Virus record (IMG/VR): IMGVR_UViG_3300020401_000020
Span: 1-59,063 of that record
Length of the DNA stretch: 59,063 nucleotides
DNA from: a virus
Reading direction: 5' to 3' (one strand)
The notes under the pieces were generated by a model. That model had not been told where the DNA came from. It saw only the letters and a list, made by a program, of their open reading frames with translations, and searched no databases. Positions 29,528-38,921 of the stretch are shown piece after piece. Positions within the stretch are counted from its first letter, which is position 1. The number at the start of each line of letters is the position of its first letter. The position numbers and the translations under genes are program-made.

Positions 29528-30007
29528 ATGGCAACTTCAACATTCAATGGTCCAATTCGTTCAGAAAATGGATTTAAAACTATAATTAAAAATAGTTCAG
29601 GCGGTCTCACTAATGAGATGACTCTTTCAACTTACAGCACTTCTATCACTATTGCTGCTTCAGGTACTGACCACAAGGAAAGTTCAATAGGTATACCATC
29701 AAACTTTATACCTATGGGTGTAGCGATTACTGTAACTAGTGCCGCTGCTAACAACGTAAATTTAGTAGACATTGGTACTGATGCAGATACTGATGGTTTT
29801 GTAGATGGTATCTCCGTAGCTATTAACTCAACTGGTTTCAAAGGATTTTTCCCTTGCAACGGAGTTTTAGGTATGTCTGGTGGTACTACAACTGCAGCTA
29901 CTGAAACAGCTGATGAAGTAGAAGTAGTTATTTCTGGAACAGCAGGAGCTGGTGGAGTAGTAGCGTTAAAATTCTTTGGAATTGCGTCTGACTCACCAAC
30001 TGCATAA
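29528..30007 (+). CDS. Virion structural protein
   Basis: 159 aa, beta-rich, Thr/Ser/Gly/Ala-rich, ribosome site AAGGAG. No enzymatic motif. Position after the capsid gene suggests a head or neck decoration protein. The 76-base gap upstream contains a weak CCGAGC/GCTCGG hairpin. Confidence 0.6.
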   Translation: MATSTFNGPIRSENGFKTIIKNSSGGLTNEMTLSTYSTSITIAASGTDHKESSIGIPSNFIPMGVAITVTSAAANNVNLVDIGTDADTDGFVDGISVAINSTGFKGFFPCNGVLGMSGGTTTAATETADEVEVVISGTAGAGGVVALKFFGIASDSPTA

Positions 30008-30019
30008 TAGGAGCTAACT

Positions 30020-30307
30020 ATGGCAGGACGAATGACAGGTTCTGATGTTGTAACAGCATCCGTAACTTCAACTGGCGACATGACTACTAAGCGTTCAAGG
30101 CTTCGTGGTTTTGTAGTGTCAGGTGGGTCTTCAGATGGCACAGTTACTTTTAAAAATACTAGTTCAGGTTCAACACTATTAGTGTTACCTGTAAACGCTG
30201 ATACTACCGAAACATTAAATATTCCAGACAATGGGATACTATTTGTAGATGGTATACATGCAACACTATCTAACATAGATAGAGTAACTATATTTTTTAC
30301 AGGGTAA
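30020..30307 (+). CDS. Small virion structural protein
   Basis: 95 aa, all-beta composition, ribosome site AGGAG. Thr/Ser/Gly-rich like the upstream gene. Probably a head or head-tail connector decoration protein. Confidence 0.6.
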   Translation: MAGRMTGSDVVTASVTSTGDMTTKRSRLRGFVVSGGSSDGTVTFKNTSSGSTLLVLPVNADTTETLNIPDNGILFVDGIHATLSNIDRVTIFFTG

Positions 30308-30310
30308 TTA

Positions 30311-30958
30311 GTGGCAACTTCAGGTACTACAGCCTTTGACTTGAGCGTTGATGAGCTTATAGAAGAAGCTTATGAGCGTTGTGGAGTTGAATTAAGAACA
30401 GGGTACGATTTAGAAAGTGCAAGAAGGTCATTAAATATTATGATGGCTGATTGGGCTAACCGTGGACTTAATCAATGGACAATAGAACAACGCTCAGTCA
30501 CAGTTACTTCAGGAACTAACTACATAGACATTGGCACTGATGTAGTTGACATTACTGAAGCTGTAATTAGAAGAAGTGGTACCGATATACAACTAAGTAG
30601 AATTAGTCGTTCTGACTATTTATATACACCGTCTAAAGATAGTACAGGTAGACCAAACCAATATTTCTTAGATAGGCAAACAACACCTAGAATTTATTTG
30701 TTTCCAACACCAGAAAATTCTACTGACACATTAATCTACAATGCGTTGACTAGAATACAAGATGCAGGAGACTACACAAACAACATGGAAATAGTATTTA
30801 GATTTATACCTTGCATGGTAGCAGGACTAGCATATTACCTAGCTATGAAAAGAAACCCTGCAGCATTAGCAAATCTAAAAACAGTTTATGACGAAGAATT
30901 TAATAGAGCAGCATTCATGGATAGAGAAGGAGGTAGCTCTAAATTTGTAGGTTCTTAA
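30311..30958 (+). CDS. Head-tail adaptor, P22 gp4-like
   Basis: 215 aa with GTG start four bases after the previous stop. DLSVDELIEEAYERCGVE, SARRSLNIMMADWANRGLN, and a C-terminal helix with RNPAALANLKTVYDEEFNRA match the P22 gp4 / tail accessory factor family, which extends the portal ring and begins the short tail. Confidence 0.8.
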   Translation: MATSGTTAFDLSVDELIEEAYERCGVELRTGYDLESARRSLNIMMADWANRGLNQWTIEQRSVTVTSGTNYIDIGTDVVDITEAVIRRSGTDIQLSRISRSDYLYTPSKDSTGRPNQYFLDRQTTPRIYLFPTPENSTDTLIYNALTRIQDAGDYTNNMEIVFRFIPCMVAGLAYYLAMKRNPAALANLKTVYDEEFNRAAFMDREGGSSKFVGS

Positions 30959-30959
30959 C

Positions 30960-31688
30960 ATGAGTTTCGCTACGGCAAAATACGCATATGGTCTGTGTGA
31001 CCAATGTGGTCAAAGATATAAATTAAAAAGACTTAAAAAACAATGGGACGGCATAAAGTCTTGTCCACAATGTTTTGATACAAAACATCCACAACTGCAA
31101 CCTAAGAATAGACCAGCTGACCCAGAAGCTTTACGTGACCCTAGACCAAACACAGATGTAGAAATATTTAGTGGTAAAGTAATTAGTGATGATGTTATTG
31201 GTAGTAATATCAATGGTTTTAGAATAGTAAGCACTCTAGGAAGTGTAGAAGCGGGAGCAGATGTAGTACCTAATCCAGATACTTCAAGTGTTACAACAGC
31301 TTTGACAGGGCAAAGTTCAACAAGTTCATTAGGTACGCCAACTCTTTCTACAAACGTAACTACATATGCAGTCACTGTAGCATCTTACTCAGGAGCAAAC
31401 AGATACTACATAGATGGAGTTGTATACCCTACTTTAAATTTGTCTGAAGGTAGTATATACAGATTTGACCAATCTGATTCTAGTAACTCTGGACATCCAT
31501 TAAGATTTTCAACAACATCTGATGGTACACATAACAGCGGTTCAGAATATACTACAGGGGTAACAACTAGCGGTACTCCGGGCAGTGCTGGAGCATACAC
31601 ACAAATAACTGTAGCAGGTGGAGCACCAACACTTTATTATTACTGCACTAACCACTCTGGTATGGGCGGACAAGCGAATACACCATAA
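30960..31688 (+). CDS. Zinc-ribbon plus cupredoxin-like structural protein
   Basis: 242 aa. The N-terminus is a zinc ribbon (C13, C16, C35, C38). The C-terminal ~110 residues are a beta sandwich ending in YYYCTNHSGMGG. His179, Cys229, His232 and Met235 are placed like type 1 copper ligands; the C-x2-H-x2-M loop is the one known from amicyanin. Related domains appear in other marine phage virion proteins. Whether copper is bound is not known; a virion role is inferred from position in the neck region. Confidence 0.6.
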   Translation: MSFATAKYAYGLCDQCGQRYKLKRLKKQWDGIKSCPQCFDTKHPQLQPKNRPADPEALRDPRPNTDVEIFSGKVISDDVIGSNINGFRIVSTLGSVEAGADVVPNPDTSSVTTALTGQSSTSSLGTPTLSTNVTTYAVTVASYSGANRYYIDGVVYPTLNLSEGSIYRFDQSDSSNSGHPLRFSTTSDGTHNSGSEYTTGVTTSGTPGSAGAYTQITVAGGAPTLYYYCTNHSGMGGQANTP

Positions 31689-31708
31689 ATTTAATGATAT
31701 AATTAACT

Positions 31709-32371
31709 ATGAGTTTTACTTACGGCACACTAAAAACAACTGTACAAAATTATTTAGATACAGAAGAAACTGCTTTTGTAGCCACTTTACCTACTTTCAT
31801 AACTACAGCAGAAGAAAGAATACTAAAAGGTGTGAACTTAAATGTATTTAGAAAAAATGTAACAGGTACTTTGACAGCAGGTAATACATATTTATCTATG
31901 CCTAGCGATTATTTAAAAAGTTTTAGCTTAGCCACAGTAGACAGCGGAGTGTACGATTACTTATTACTTAAGCATGTTAGTTTTATGAGAGAGCATCAAC
32001 CTGACTCAACTTCGTCTAGTAAAAGAGGAAAACCTAAATACTATGCTCAGTTTGATGAAGATAGCTTTATCGTAAGTCCTGTACCTGATGCAGCATACAC
32101 CGTAGAACTGCATTATTTTTATGAACCAGCATCTTTAACAGCAGGTAGTGATAGTGGCACAACATGGCTTTCTGAAAATGCCAGAGATGCTTTATTGTAT
32201 GGCACACTTATAGAAGGAGCGTTGTTCCAAAAACTGCCTTTAAATGAAGTACAAGCATACGAAAGTAGATTTCAAGAAGCTTTACTTAAATTAAAATTAG
32301 AGCAAGAGGCTCTTGGCACCAGAGAAGAATACAGATATGACAGACCAAGGGGCGTACCTACTAACACATGA
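31709..32371 (+). CDS. Tail/neck adaptor-type protein
   Basis: 220 aa. FTYGTLKTTVQNYLDTEE at the N-terminus and MPSDYLKSFSLATVDSG are typical of phage adaptor or tail completion proteins of podoviruses. An extended -10 TGATATAAT (31695-31703) lies five bases before the ATG and no Shine-Dalgarno is visible, so start-site context is unusual. Confidence 0.65.
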   Translation: MSFTYGTLKTTVQNYLDTEETAFVATLPTFITTAEERILKGVNLNVFRKNVTGTLTAGNTYLSMPSDYLKSFSLATVDSGVYDYLLLKHVSFMREHQPDSTSSSKRGKPKYYAQFDEDSFIVSPVPDAAYTVELHYFYEPASLTAGSDSGTTWLSENARDALLYGTLIEGALFQKLPLNEVQAYESRFQEALLKLKLEQEALGTREEYRYDRPRGVPTNT

Positions 32372-32661
32372 GTTTTGAGATAAAAGTTACCTCTAATTTA
32401 GGGGAAATTTCAGTAGCTACAGAAAACGAAAAAGGACATTCTGTGGAGTACCTAGCACAAAGATGTGCAGATAAAATTTGTGGTATTTCTGAAAATAGTA
32501 CACCTGAGGTCAGGCAACAGGCAGAAGCTTTTAAGGTAGCTATTTACAATACAATCCTTTATTATATGAAACAAGCTATCACTAGTGATAGGACAACAGT
32601 GACAGGGCTTCTTAAGAGGCAAGGTCATAATGATTTAGCTAAAATTTTAACGGAGCTTTAA
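32368..32661 (+). CDS. Hypothetical late protein
   Basis: 97 aa, overlapping the adaptor gene by ATGA. Helical second half. No family recognised; conserved placement between adaptor and fibre genes suggests a virion or assembly role. Confidence 0.6.
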   Translation: MSFEIKVTSNLGEISVATENEKGHSVEYLAQRCADKICGISENSTPEVRQQAEAFKVAIYNTILYYMKQAITSDRTTVTGLLKRQGHNDLAKILTEL

Positions 32662-32662
32662 C

Positions 32663-33091
32663 ATGGCAATAACTTCAACTTTGACAACCAGTTTTAAAAC
32701 TCAATTACTAACTGGTGACCATAACTTCACTAACAGTAGTGGAGATACTTATAAACTAGCACTTTTTACAAGTTCTGCTACTTTAGGAGCGGCTACTACA
32801 GCTTATGCTACTAGTAATGAAGTTTCAGGTAGTGGATATAGTGCAGGTGGAGGAACTCTTACTAACGTTACTCCGTCAGCTGATGGAACTACTGCAATTA
32901 CAGATTTCGCAGATTTAACTTTTAGTAGTGCCACAATAACTGCTAGAGGTTGTTTAATTTATAACAGTTCTGATTCTAATAAATCAGTAGCTAGTATAGA
33001 TTTTGGTGGAGATAAAACTTCTACCAATGGCGACTTTACTATTCAGTTTCCAGCAGCAGCAGCTAGTACAGCTATTATCAGAATAGCATAG
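32663..33091 (+). CDS. Structural protein, fibre/collar-associated type
   Basis: 142 aa, beta-rich (FKTQLLTGDHNFTNSSGDTY, KLALFTSSATLG). This domain is frequent in marine phages beside tail fibre genes. No catalytic residues. Confidence 0.65.
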   Translation: MAITSTLTTSFKTQLLTGDHNFTNSSGDTYKLALFTSSATLGAATTAYATSNEVSGSGYSAGGGTLTNVTPSADGTTAITDFADLTFSSATITARGCLIYNSSDSNKSVASIDFGGDKTSTNGDFTIQFPAAAASTAIIRIA

Positions 33092-33100
33092 GAGGAGAGC

Positions 33101-34453
33101 ATGGCTCTTGTCCTAAACGATAGGGTAAAAGAAACTACCACTTCTACTGGCACAGGCACCATAAATTTAGCAGGTGCTGAAACTGGTTTTGAAACTTTTG
33201 TAGCAGGTGTTGGAAACTCTAATACTTGTTACTATTGTATTGCTCATCAATCGGCAAATGAATTTGAAGTTGGTTTAGGCACAGTTACTGACGCTACTCC
33301 CGATACATTAGCAAGAACTACAATTATTAGTAGTTCTAACTCTGACTCTGCAGTTGATTTTTCTGCAGGAACTAAAGATGTATTTTGTACATTACCTGCA
33401 AGTAAAGCTGTATTTCTTAATGGCTCTGGGGATATAAACCTTGCGGATAACAGTAAAATTTTATTAGGAGCAGGAGATGATTTACGAATTTACCATGACG
33501 GTAATAATAGTATTATTTCTGATGAAGGAACGGGTGGTTTATTTCTGAGAGGAACTGACACAGTAGATATACAAAGTGCATTAGGACACAACTACTTAAA
33601 ATCTACTATAAGTGCAGGAACTCAAATTTATTACGATAATGCAGAAAAGTTTGCAACTGTATCAGGGGGAATAAAAGTCACAGGAGGCATTGAAAACGCT
33701 TCTGGAAATATGAGAATAGATGTTGCTGGAGTATTATTTCTTGATGGAGATACTAGAATAGATTTAGAAGATGGTGGCTCAACTTATGGAAGATTCCAAA
33801 TGAACAGCACCAGTTCTAAGGACTTTATTATCCAATCAATACAAGATGACAAAGATATGTTATTCAAGGGTAGTGATGGTGGCTCAACTATAACTGCTCT
33901 TACTCTTGATATGTCTGATGCAGGTGCTGCAATATTTAATAATTCTGTCCGAATTGGACAAAGCTCAGCTGCTAATCTATTAGTAGCAAACAATAGTAAT
34001 GTCGTAGAACTAAAAGCTGGAAAGGATGGAACAGACGCTGTTGATTTAGGTTTTTATACTCAGGCTTCTGGTGGCACTTTAGCAGAAAGGATGAGGCTTG
34101 ATAGTGGGGGTAATCTTGTTGCATCTGGAAATATCACAGCTTATGGCTCTCCTTCTGATATAAAGCTAAAAGAAAATATAGAAGTCATAGATAATGCTTT
34201 AGATAAAGTAAAACAACTTAAAGGTATTACTTATGATTTAAAATCTGATGGTAATAGACTTACAGGTTTAATAGCACAAGATTTAGAAAAAGTCTTACCA
34301 GAGGCAGTTTATACAGCAAAAGATTTAGAAGATGAGGAACATTTAGCAATTCGTTATGGCAACACAGTAGGTTTATTAGTAGAAGCTATTAAAGAACAAC
34401 AAGAACAAATAGAGACTCTTACAGCTAAAGTAAAAGAACTAGAGAATAAGTAA
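33101..34453 (+). CDS. Tail fibre/spike with peptidase S74 chaperone domain
   Basis: 450 aa. A repetitive beta region (~1-340) is followed by the S74 intramolecular chaperone: SPSDIKLKENIEVIDNALDK, GLIAQDLEKVLPEAV, then AIRYGNTVGLLVEAIKEQQE and a coiled coil. The Ser before DIKLKEN and the Lys within it form the self-cleavage site known in endosialidase-type fibres; the domain trimerises the fibre and is then cut off. A receptor-binding role follows. Confidence 0.85.
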   Translation: MALVLNDRVKETTTSTGTGTINLAGAETGFETFVAGVGNSNTCYYCIAHQSANEFEVGLGTVTDATPDTLARTTIISSSNSDSAVDFSAGTKDVFCTLPASKAVFLNGSGDINLADNSKILLGAGDDLRIYHDGNNSIISDEGTGGLFLRGTDTVDIQSALGHNYLKSTISAGTQIYYDNAEKFATVSGGIKVTGGIENASGNMRIDVAGVLFLDGDTRIDLEDGGSTYGRFQMNSTSSKDFIIQSIQDDKDMLFKGSDGGSTITALTLDMSDAGAAIFNNSVRIGQSSAANLLVANNSNVVELKAGKDGTDAVDLGFYTQASGGTLAERMRLDSGGNLVASGNITAYGSPSDIKLKENIEVIDNALDKVKQLKGITYDLKSDGNRLTGLIAQDLEKVLPEAVYTAKDLEDEEHLAIRYGNTVGLLVEAIKEQQEQIETLTAKVKELENK

Positions 34454-35178
34454 TGGCAATATCTTCAAGTGGCTCAGTAGCTTTTAGTCAAATACAAAGT
34501 GAGTGGGGTGGTAGTAATCCTATTAGCATGAGTGAATACTATTCAGGAAGTTTAACTAGTAATACAACCTCTGTCACTGTTAATCCAACAGTACAAAGTA
34601 CTGGAACTAGTTATACTTCAGGTAAAAGTACTTACCAAATATACGCAGATGGTTGGGGTCATACTTCGGTGACACCACAAAATCTTTCTTCGTCTACTCA
34701 ATCTTTAACTCTTAATTATCGAACAGGAGTTGATAAGACAGGAAATGCAGGAGCAATACCTTCATCTGGAGCTATACAGGCAAATCATTTCAGAGGAACT
34801 TCTATTGGCACAAATAATTCTGTTACTTGTTATGGGGTCTATCATTATAGAGACACAGGAGCAACTTTTACAAATCTTGTCTATGTATGGTTTAGTGGTC
34901 ATTGGGGAACTCAAGGTTCTACATTTGTGACTAATCCACCACCTGCTTATGGTGTTCCATTCGCTTATGTTAATACTGCTGCTGAATCTAATACTCCTGC
35001 TACAACAATTCGTATGAATCAAAGTAGTAATGCCTCTAATGGTTTTTTTAATGGAAGATATGCACTTACTCATAAGAATAATTCTACAATAGGAAACTAC
35101 ACTGAATTTTTGGCTTTTGGTGGAAGTCACACTATCGGGGGTTTTAGCGGAACTTGGACTAATACTTTTTATCTCTAA
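34453..35178 (+). CDS. Tail fibre-type protein
   Basis: 241 aa. SSSGSVAFSQIQSEWGGSNP followed by ISMSEYY is a start module shared by many marine phage fibre proteins. The rest is Ser/Thr/Asn/aromatic-rich beta structure, probably a receptor-binding tip. Overlaps the S74 fibre gene by one base. Confidence 0.7.
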   Translation: MAISSSGSVAFSQIQSEWGGSNPISMSEYYSGSLTSNTTSVTVNPTVQSTGTSYTSGKSTYQIYADGWGHTSVTPQNLSSSTQSLTLNYRTGVDKTGNAGAIPSSGAIQANHFRGTSIGTNNSVTCYGVYHYRDTGATFTNLVYVWFSGHWGTQGSTFVTNPPPAYGVPFAYVNTAAESNTPATTIRMNQSSNASNGFFNGRYALTHKNNSTIGNYTEFLAFGGSHTIGGFSGTWTNTFYL

Positions 35179-35179
35179 A

Positions 35180-35437
35180 ATGGATATTACATATACAACA
35201 ATTAATGGAGTTAAGTATGCTTTTGCAACTTATAGAGAAGAAACTTTTCAAACGATTGCAGATAATGTGTCAGAGGAAGAAATACAAAGTATGTTTGCAA
35301 ACTTAAAACGAATAATAGATGAACAATATGAAACTTTAAATAGTAAAGACAAAGAAATTGAAGAAGCAAGAAATCAACAACAACATATAGTTCTAGTTGA
35401 TTTAAAACAACAAACACAACCTATAGGAGACATATAA
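35180..35437 (+). CDS. Hypothetical protein after fibre gene
   Basis: 85 aa from ATG 35180, one base after the previous stop; an upstream in-frame ATG at 35117 lies inside the fibre gene and is rejected. C-terminal half is coiled coil. Possibly a fibre assembly helper. Confidence 0.6.
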   Translation: MDITYTTINGVKYAFATYREETFQTIADNVSEEEIQSMFANLKRIIDEQYETLNSKDKEIEEARNQQQHIVLVDLKQQTQPIGDI

Positions 35438-36120
35438 TGGCTATTATAATTACTTTTGAAGCTATTCCTGAGTCGCATTGTAAACCAGAAGACGATTTAG
35501 AATTCGTTATCTTGAAAGGCAATAAAGGAGATATTTTATTAAGAGAAACCATGGAAGATAATTTAGAAGGTTATCCAGAAATAGTTTATGACACAGAAAG
35601 CTCTAAAGTCTTTAGACGACCTAATAGACTTTCATTATTACAAGGAGCATTAAAAGGAACAATATCTTGGACTGGAGACGAAATAGAAGCATCAGATATA
35701 GAACGATTTAAAACTCTAAATAAAAATTCTGTATTTAAAGAATCAACTACAAGTGAAGCAATAGCTAATAAAGAATATATATTCACTTACACTTATGGAG
35801 TAGATTATCCAACATTATATGATGCAAGAGGAAAGTGGGCATTAGCAGCAAAAGCATGTATGGAAGCAACAGTTGATGATACAAGATTTTTATGTACTAG
35901 GTCAGCATCAGATTACAATAGTAAACATATAGATATTGATGTAGGTGATACAAAAACCATAACAAAACAAAAAGGAACTAATTATGTATATTTCCCGCAA
36001 AGATGTTTAATAGGCGAAATAGACATTCCACAGTTTAGTGTAAACAAATTAACAAGTGATTCGATTGATGTGACTAATAATGGAGAGGCACCTGCAAGAG
36101 TGGTAGTTGTATCTAAATAA
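35437..36120 (+). CDS. Hypothetical protein next to COQ4-like gene
   Basis: 227 aa, mixed alpha/beta with a beta-rich C-terminus. One-base overlaps with both neighbours. No family recognised; could be part of the fibre set or belong with the COQ4-like gene. Confidence 0.6.
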   Translation: MAIIITFEAIPESHCKPEDDLEFVILKGNKGDILLRETMEDNLEGYPEIVYDTESSKVFRRPNRLSLLQGALKGTISWTGDEIEASDIERFKTLNKNSVFKESTTSEAIANKEYIFTYTYGVDYPTLYDARGKWALAAKACMEATVDDTRFLCTRSASDYNSKHIDIDVGDTKTITKQKGTNYVYFPQRCLIGEIDIPQFSVNKLTSDSIDVTNNGEAPARVVVVSK

Positions 36121-36878
36121 TGTTAAATCCAATAAAAATAGCGAAAGCCATAAAATGTATATTAACTGATTATGGAGAAAAATTAGACTTAAGACCTGAC
36201 GAAAAAGACAACAATGGAGAGCTTAGAATTAATTATCAATTAGTTTTGTACAGAGAATTAGGTCCTTTAGCACTGCCATTTATTATAAATCTTAGAAAAA
36301 GTAGAAAAGGTAGAGATGTTTTATGGGGTCGAGAAGCTAATAATGTTGACTATGTAGAAAACAAGGTTTTACCAAAATTAATGGACTTTGAATATTTAAA
36401 ATCTTTGCCTAAAAATACTATAGGATATGCTTACTATGAACAGGTAAAAGATGTAGGAATCGAAAAACTCTATAATCAAAGATTTAAAGAAGAAGAAATA
36501 CAAAATGATTTAACAGTACATGATGTTCGAAATAATGTTTCAAGGCATTTTTTACTAACTCATGACTTTCATCATGTTTTATTTGGCTATGATACTAAAG
36601 CATTAGGAGAAGCTATGATTCAAGTAGTTTTGAGCAAAGTATTTAAAAATAAAATCGGTAGTGTACTTGCATTTTTTGGCACAATAAAAGCTTGTAGAGA
36701 TGCAAATAGTTTAAAACCTTTTAAAGCATTTTTTGAGTGTAGAAGAAACTGTAAACATGTAGATGATAGTTTTGGGTTTATGTCACCTTTAGAGTATTTA
36801 GAACAAGACCTTGAATTATTTAGAGAAGAATTTTTAATTAAAAAGCCAGAAATATATAATGAAATTATTCAACAATAA
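36120..36878 (+). CDS. COQ4-like protein (ubiquinone biosynthesis family)
   Basis: 252 aa. The sequence LPKNTIGYAYYEQVK (97-111) is followed by the COQ4 metal motif HDxxH-x11-E, exact here: H148, D149, H152, E164 (LTHDFHHVLFGYDTKALGE). A later MSPLEYLEQDLELFREEF fits the conserved end of the family. COQ4 proteins bind a divalent metal, sit at membranes and act in ubiquinone ring modification (C1 decarboxylation). In a phage this would be an auxiliary metabolic gene for host respiration, or a re-used fold. It lies among tail fibre genes and is more AT-rich than its neighbours, which suggests transfer. The fold call is strong; activity is inference. Confidence 0.75.
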   Translation: MLNPIKIAKAIKCILTDYGEKLDLRPDEKDNNGELRINYQLVLYRELGPLALPFIINLRKSRKGRDVLWGREANNVDYVENKVLPKLMDFEYLKSLPKNTIGYAYYEQVKDVGIEKLYNQRFKEEEIQNDLTVHDVRNNVSRHFLLTHDFHHVLFGYDTKALGEAMIQVVLSKVFKNKIGSVLAFFGTIKACRDANSLKPFKAFFECRRNCKHVDDSFGFMSPLEYLEQDLELFREEFLIKKPEIYNEIIQQ

Positions 36879-37101
36879 AACACTTTGGAACTTTCCTATA
36901 GCCAAAGCACAAATTCAAAAAGTAAAAGAAGTCTACAAAAACAAAGGTTTGCCAATGGCTATACTGTATGTAATTCTTATATTAATTGGTTTTAAAATTT
37001 TTGTTATAAACGGCATAATATTTATTTTGAATTTTTTATTTAATTTAAATATAGAGTATGCACCTTTCACTTATTATGTTCTTGGAATTGAGTTAATTTA
37101 A
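36859..37101 (+). CDS. Small membrane protein after COQ4-like gene
   Basis: 80 aa. Residues ~33-65 (MAILYVILILIGFKIFVINGI...) are strongly hydrophobic, one or two membrane passes. It overlaps the COQ4-like gene by 20 bases. Possibly a membrane anchor or partner for it; no family recognised. Confidence 0.6.
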   Translation: MKLFNNKTLWNFPIAKAQIQKVKEVYKNKGLPMAILYVILILIGFKIFVINGIIFILNFLFNLNIEYAPFTYYVLGIELI

Positions 37102-37797
37102 ATGTTTGGTATAAGTGCATTTTCAGAAACTTCTTTTGCTGGTCTTGCTGGACCCGGTGCTAATGTTATTGTAAATCTTACAGGTCAAGCAGCTACTGGT
37201 GGAGTAGGAACGGTAGCTTTACCTGAAACAGTCACTATTACAGGGCAATCAAGCACAGGTGCAGTAGGAGCAACAACGCTTAGTGGACTTGCGAATATAG
37301 TACCTACAGGTCAACAAACTTCAGCTTTAATATCAGGTCTCGCAGTAGGTGGTAGTGTAATAGCTATTCTTCCTAGTTTATCAAGCACTGTAGGTGCTGT
37401 TAGTGTAAGTATAGACGGAGAAGCGAATGTATCCATACCGTTAGAGGATGAGGGAGAAGGACAAGTAGGTTCTCCAGTAATTCAAGCAAACTCAGATGTT
37501 GCACTTACAGGTCAAGCTGCAACAAGTGCGTTAGGGACAGCTACAACAGTAACCTTTAACACGATAGCTGTATCAGGATTTAGTGCAACTACGGCTGTAG
37601 GCGAATTTACTATTGCAGGTAAAGCTACTGTGGTACCTGATTCAGTATCAGCAACCACTGGCACCGGGGTTGTAAATATTTGGTCATTAGCTGATGATGC
37701 ACAAAATGCTAATTACAGTGGCGTAGACAGTTCTCAAACACCTAATTATTCAAATGTTAACGATAGCCAAACTCCTGATTGGCAAGATGTAGCATAG
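37102..37797 (+). CDS. Repetitive beta structural protein
   Basis: 231 aa. A repeat of about 20-30 residues built on LTGQAATxxxG-V (LTGQAATGGVGTVAL, ITGQSSTGAVGATTL, LTGQAATSALGTATT) and a tail with repeated SQTPxYxxV/SQTPDW motifs. Common in marine phage virions near fibres; likely a fibre or collar protein. Confidence 0.7.
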   Translation: MFGISAFSETSFAGLAGPGANVIVNLTGQAATGGVGTVALPETVTITGQSSTGAVGATTLSGLANIVPTGQQTSALISGLAVGGSVIAILPSLSSTVGAVSVSIDGEANVSIPLEDEGEGQVGSPVIQANSDVALTGQAATSALGTATTVTFNTIAVSGFSATTAVGEFTIAGKATVVPDSVSATTGTGVVNIWSLADDAQNANYSGVDSSQTPNYSNVNDSQTPDWQDVA

Positions 37798-37813
37798 GAG
37801 ATATAATCAACAA

Positions 37814-38920
37814 ATGTCCACAGTATATACAAATGATTTAAGACTGAAAGAGATAGGTACCGGACTAGAATCCGGAACGTGGGGAACATCCACAAATACC
37901 AATTTAAGTCTGATAGCAGAAGCTTTTTCTTATCAAACAGAAGCTACTTTTAGTTCTGACGCAAATGTTACAGCCACTATAGCAGATGGTAGTACAGACA
38001 AATATCGAGCCATGTATGTCAAAGTTACATCTGGAGTTTCACTAACAGCTACAAGAACTTTAACAATAGGACCGAATACTTGTTCAAAAGCTATATTTAT
38101 TGAAAACGCAACATCAGGGGGACAAGCAATAACTGTCAAACAAGGCTCTGGAGCTACAGTTAATGTAACTAACGGTAAAGCTAAATTATTATTACTAGAA
38201 GGAACAGGTGCTTCTGCAGCAGTTATAGACGGTTTAGATAAAATAGAAATAGGTTCGAATGCAACTATAGGTGGAGTCACTCCTATAAGTGCAGATAGCA
38301 CAACTACATTTACTAATAAAACCTTTGATGCAAATGGCACAGGTAATAGCATATCTAATATAGAAAATGCAGATATAAGTGCATCTGCTGCTATTGCTTT
38401 TAGTAAGATGGCTAATCTAACTATCAACAGGGCTTTAATTTCAGATAGTAATGGAGATGTTGTAGTAAGTAATGTTTTAGCAGATGAGATTAATCACCTT
38501 GACGGAGTTAGCTCTAATATACAACAACAACTAAATGACAGAATCACTGCTGGTGGCTCTGCAACTTTTACCAACAAAAGTGGAAATATATCTCAATGGA
38601 CAAATAATTCTGGATATTTAACTTCTTCGACTCAAGTTAGTAATTCTTCGTATAGTAATAATACTACTAATGGAGGATATATTGAACTTGCAAACGGATT
38701 TCAAATATGTTGGTGCACTAAATCTCATACATATTATGGCAGCACTTGGACTTTTCCTAGAGCCTTTGATAACGCATTTACTGCAGGGTCTGTATCAGAT
38801 AACAGGTCCAGCAACGCAGGTGGAGGAACAGGTTTTATATATAATGCTAGTACATCAGGATTTACTTACACTTCGAGTGTATCGTCTGGAACTACTTATT
38901 TAATTGCGGTTGGTTACTAA
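37814..38920 (+). CDS. Tail fibre protein
   Basis: 368 aa. N-terminal attachment part (YTNDLRLKEIGTGLESGTWG) common to marine phage fibres, a repetitive shaft with FTNKTFDANGTGN, and a C-terminal tip GGYIELANGFQICWCTKSH...WTFPRAF resembling gp53-like fibre tips. A receptor-binding role follows. Confidence 0.8.
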   Translation: MSTVYTNDLRLKEIGTGLESGTWGTSTNTNLSLIAEAFSYQTEATFSSDANVTATIADGSTDKYRAMYVKVTSGVSLTATRTLTIGPNTCSKAIFIENATSGGQAITVKQGSGATVNVTNGKAKLLLLEGTGASAAVIDGLDKIEIGSNATIGGVTPISADSTTTFTNKTFDANGTGNSISNIENADISASAAIAFSKMANLTINRALISDSNGDVVVSNVLADEINHLDGVSSNIQQQLNDRITAGGSATFTNKSGNISQWTNNSGYLTSSTQVSNSSYSNNTTNGGYIELANGFQICWCTKSHTYYGSTWTFPRAFDNAFTAGSVSDNRSSNAGGGTGFIYNASTSGFTYTSSVSSGTTYLIAVGY

Positions 38921-38921
38921 T

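Noticed and set aside
29632-30276. 214-aa minus-strand frame
   Set aside because: Shadow of two Thr/Ser-rich structural genes; composition mirrors their codons.
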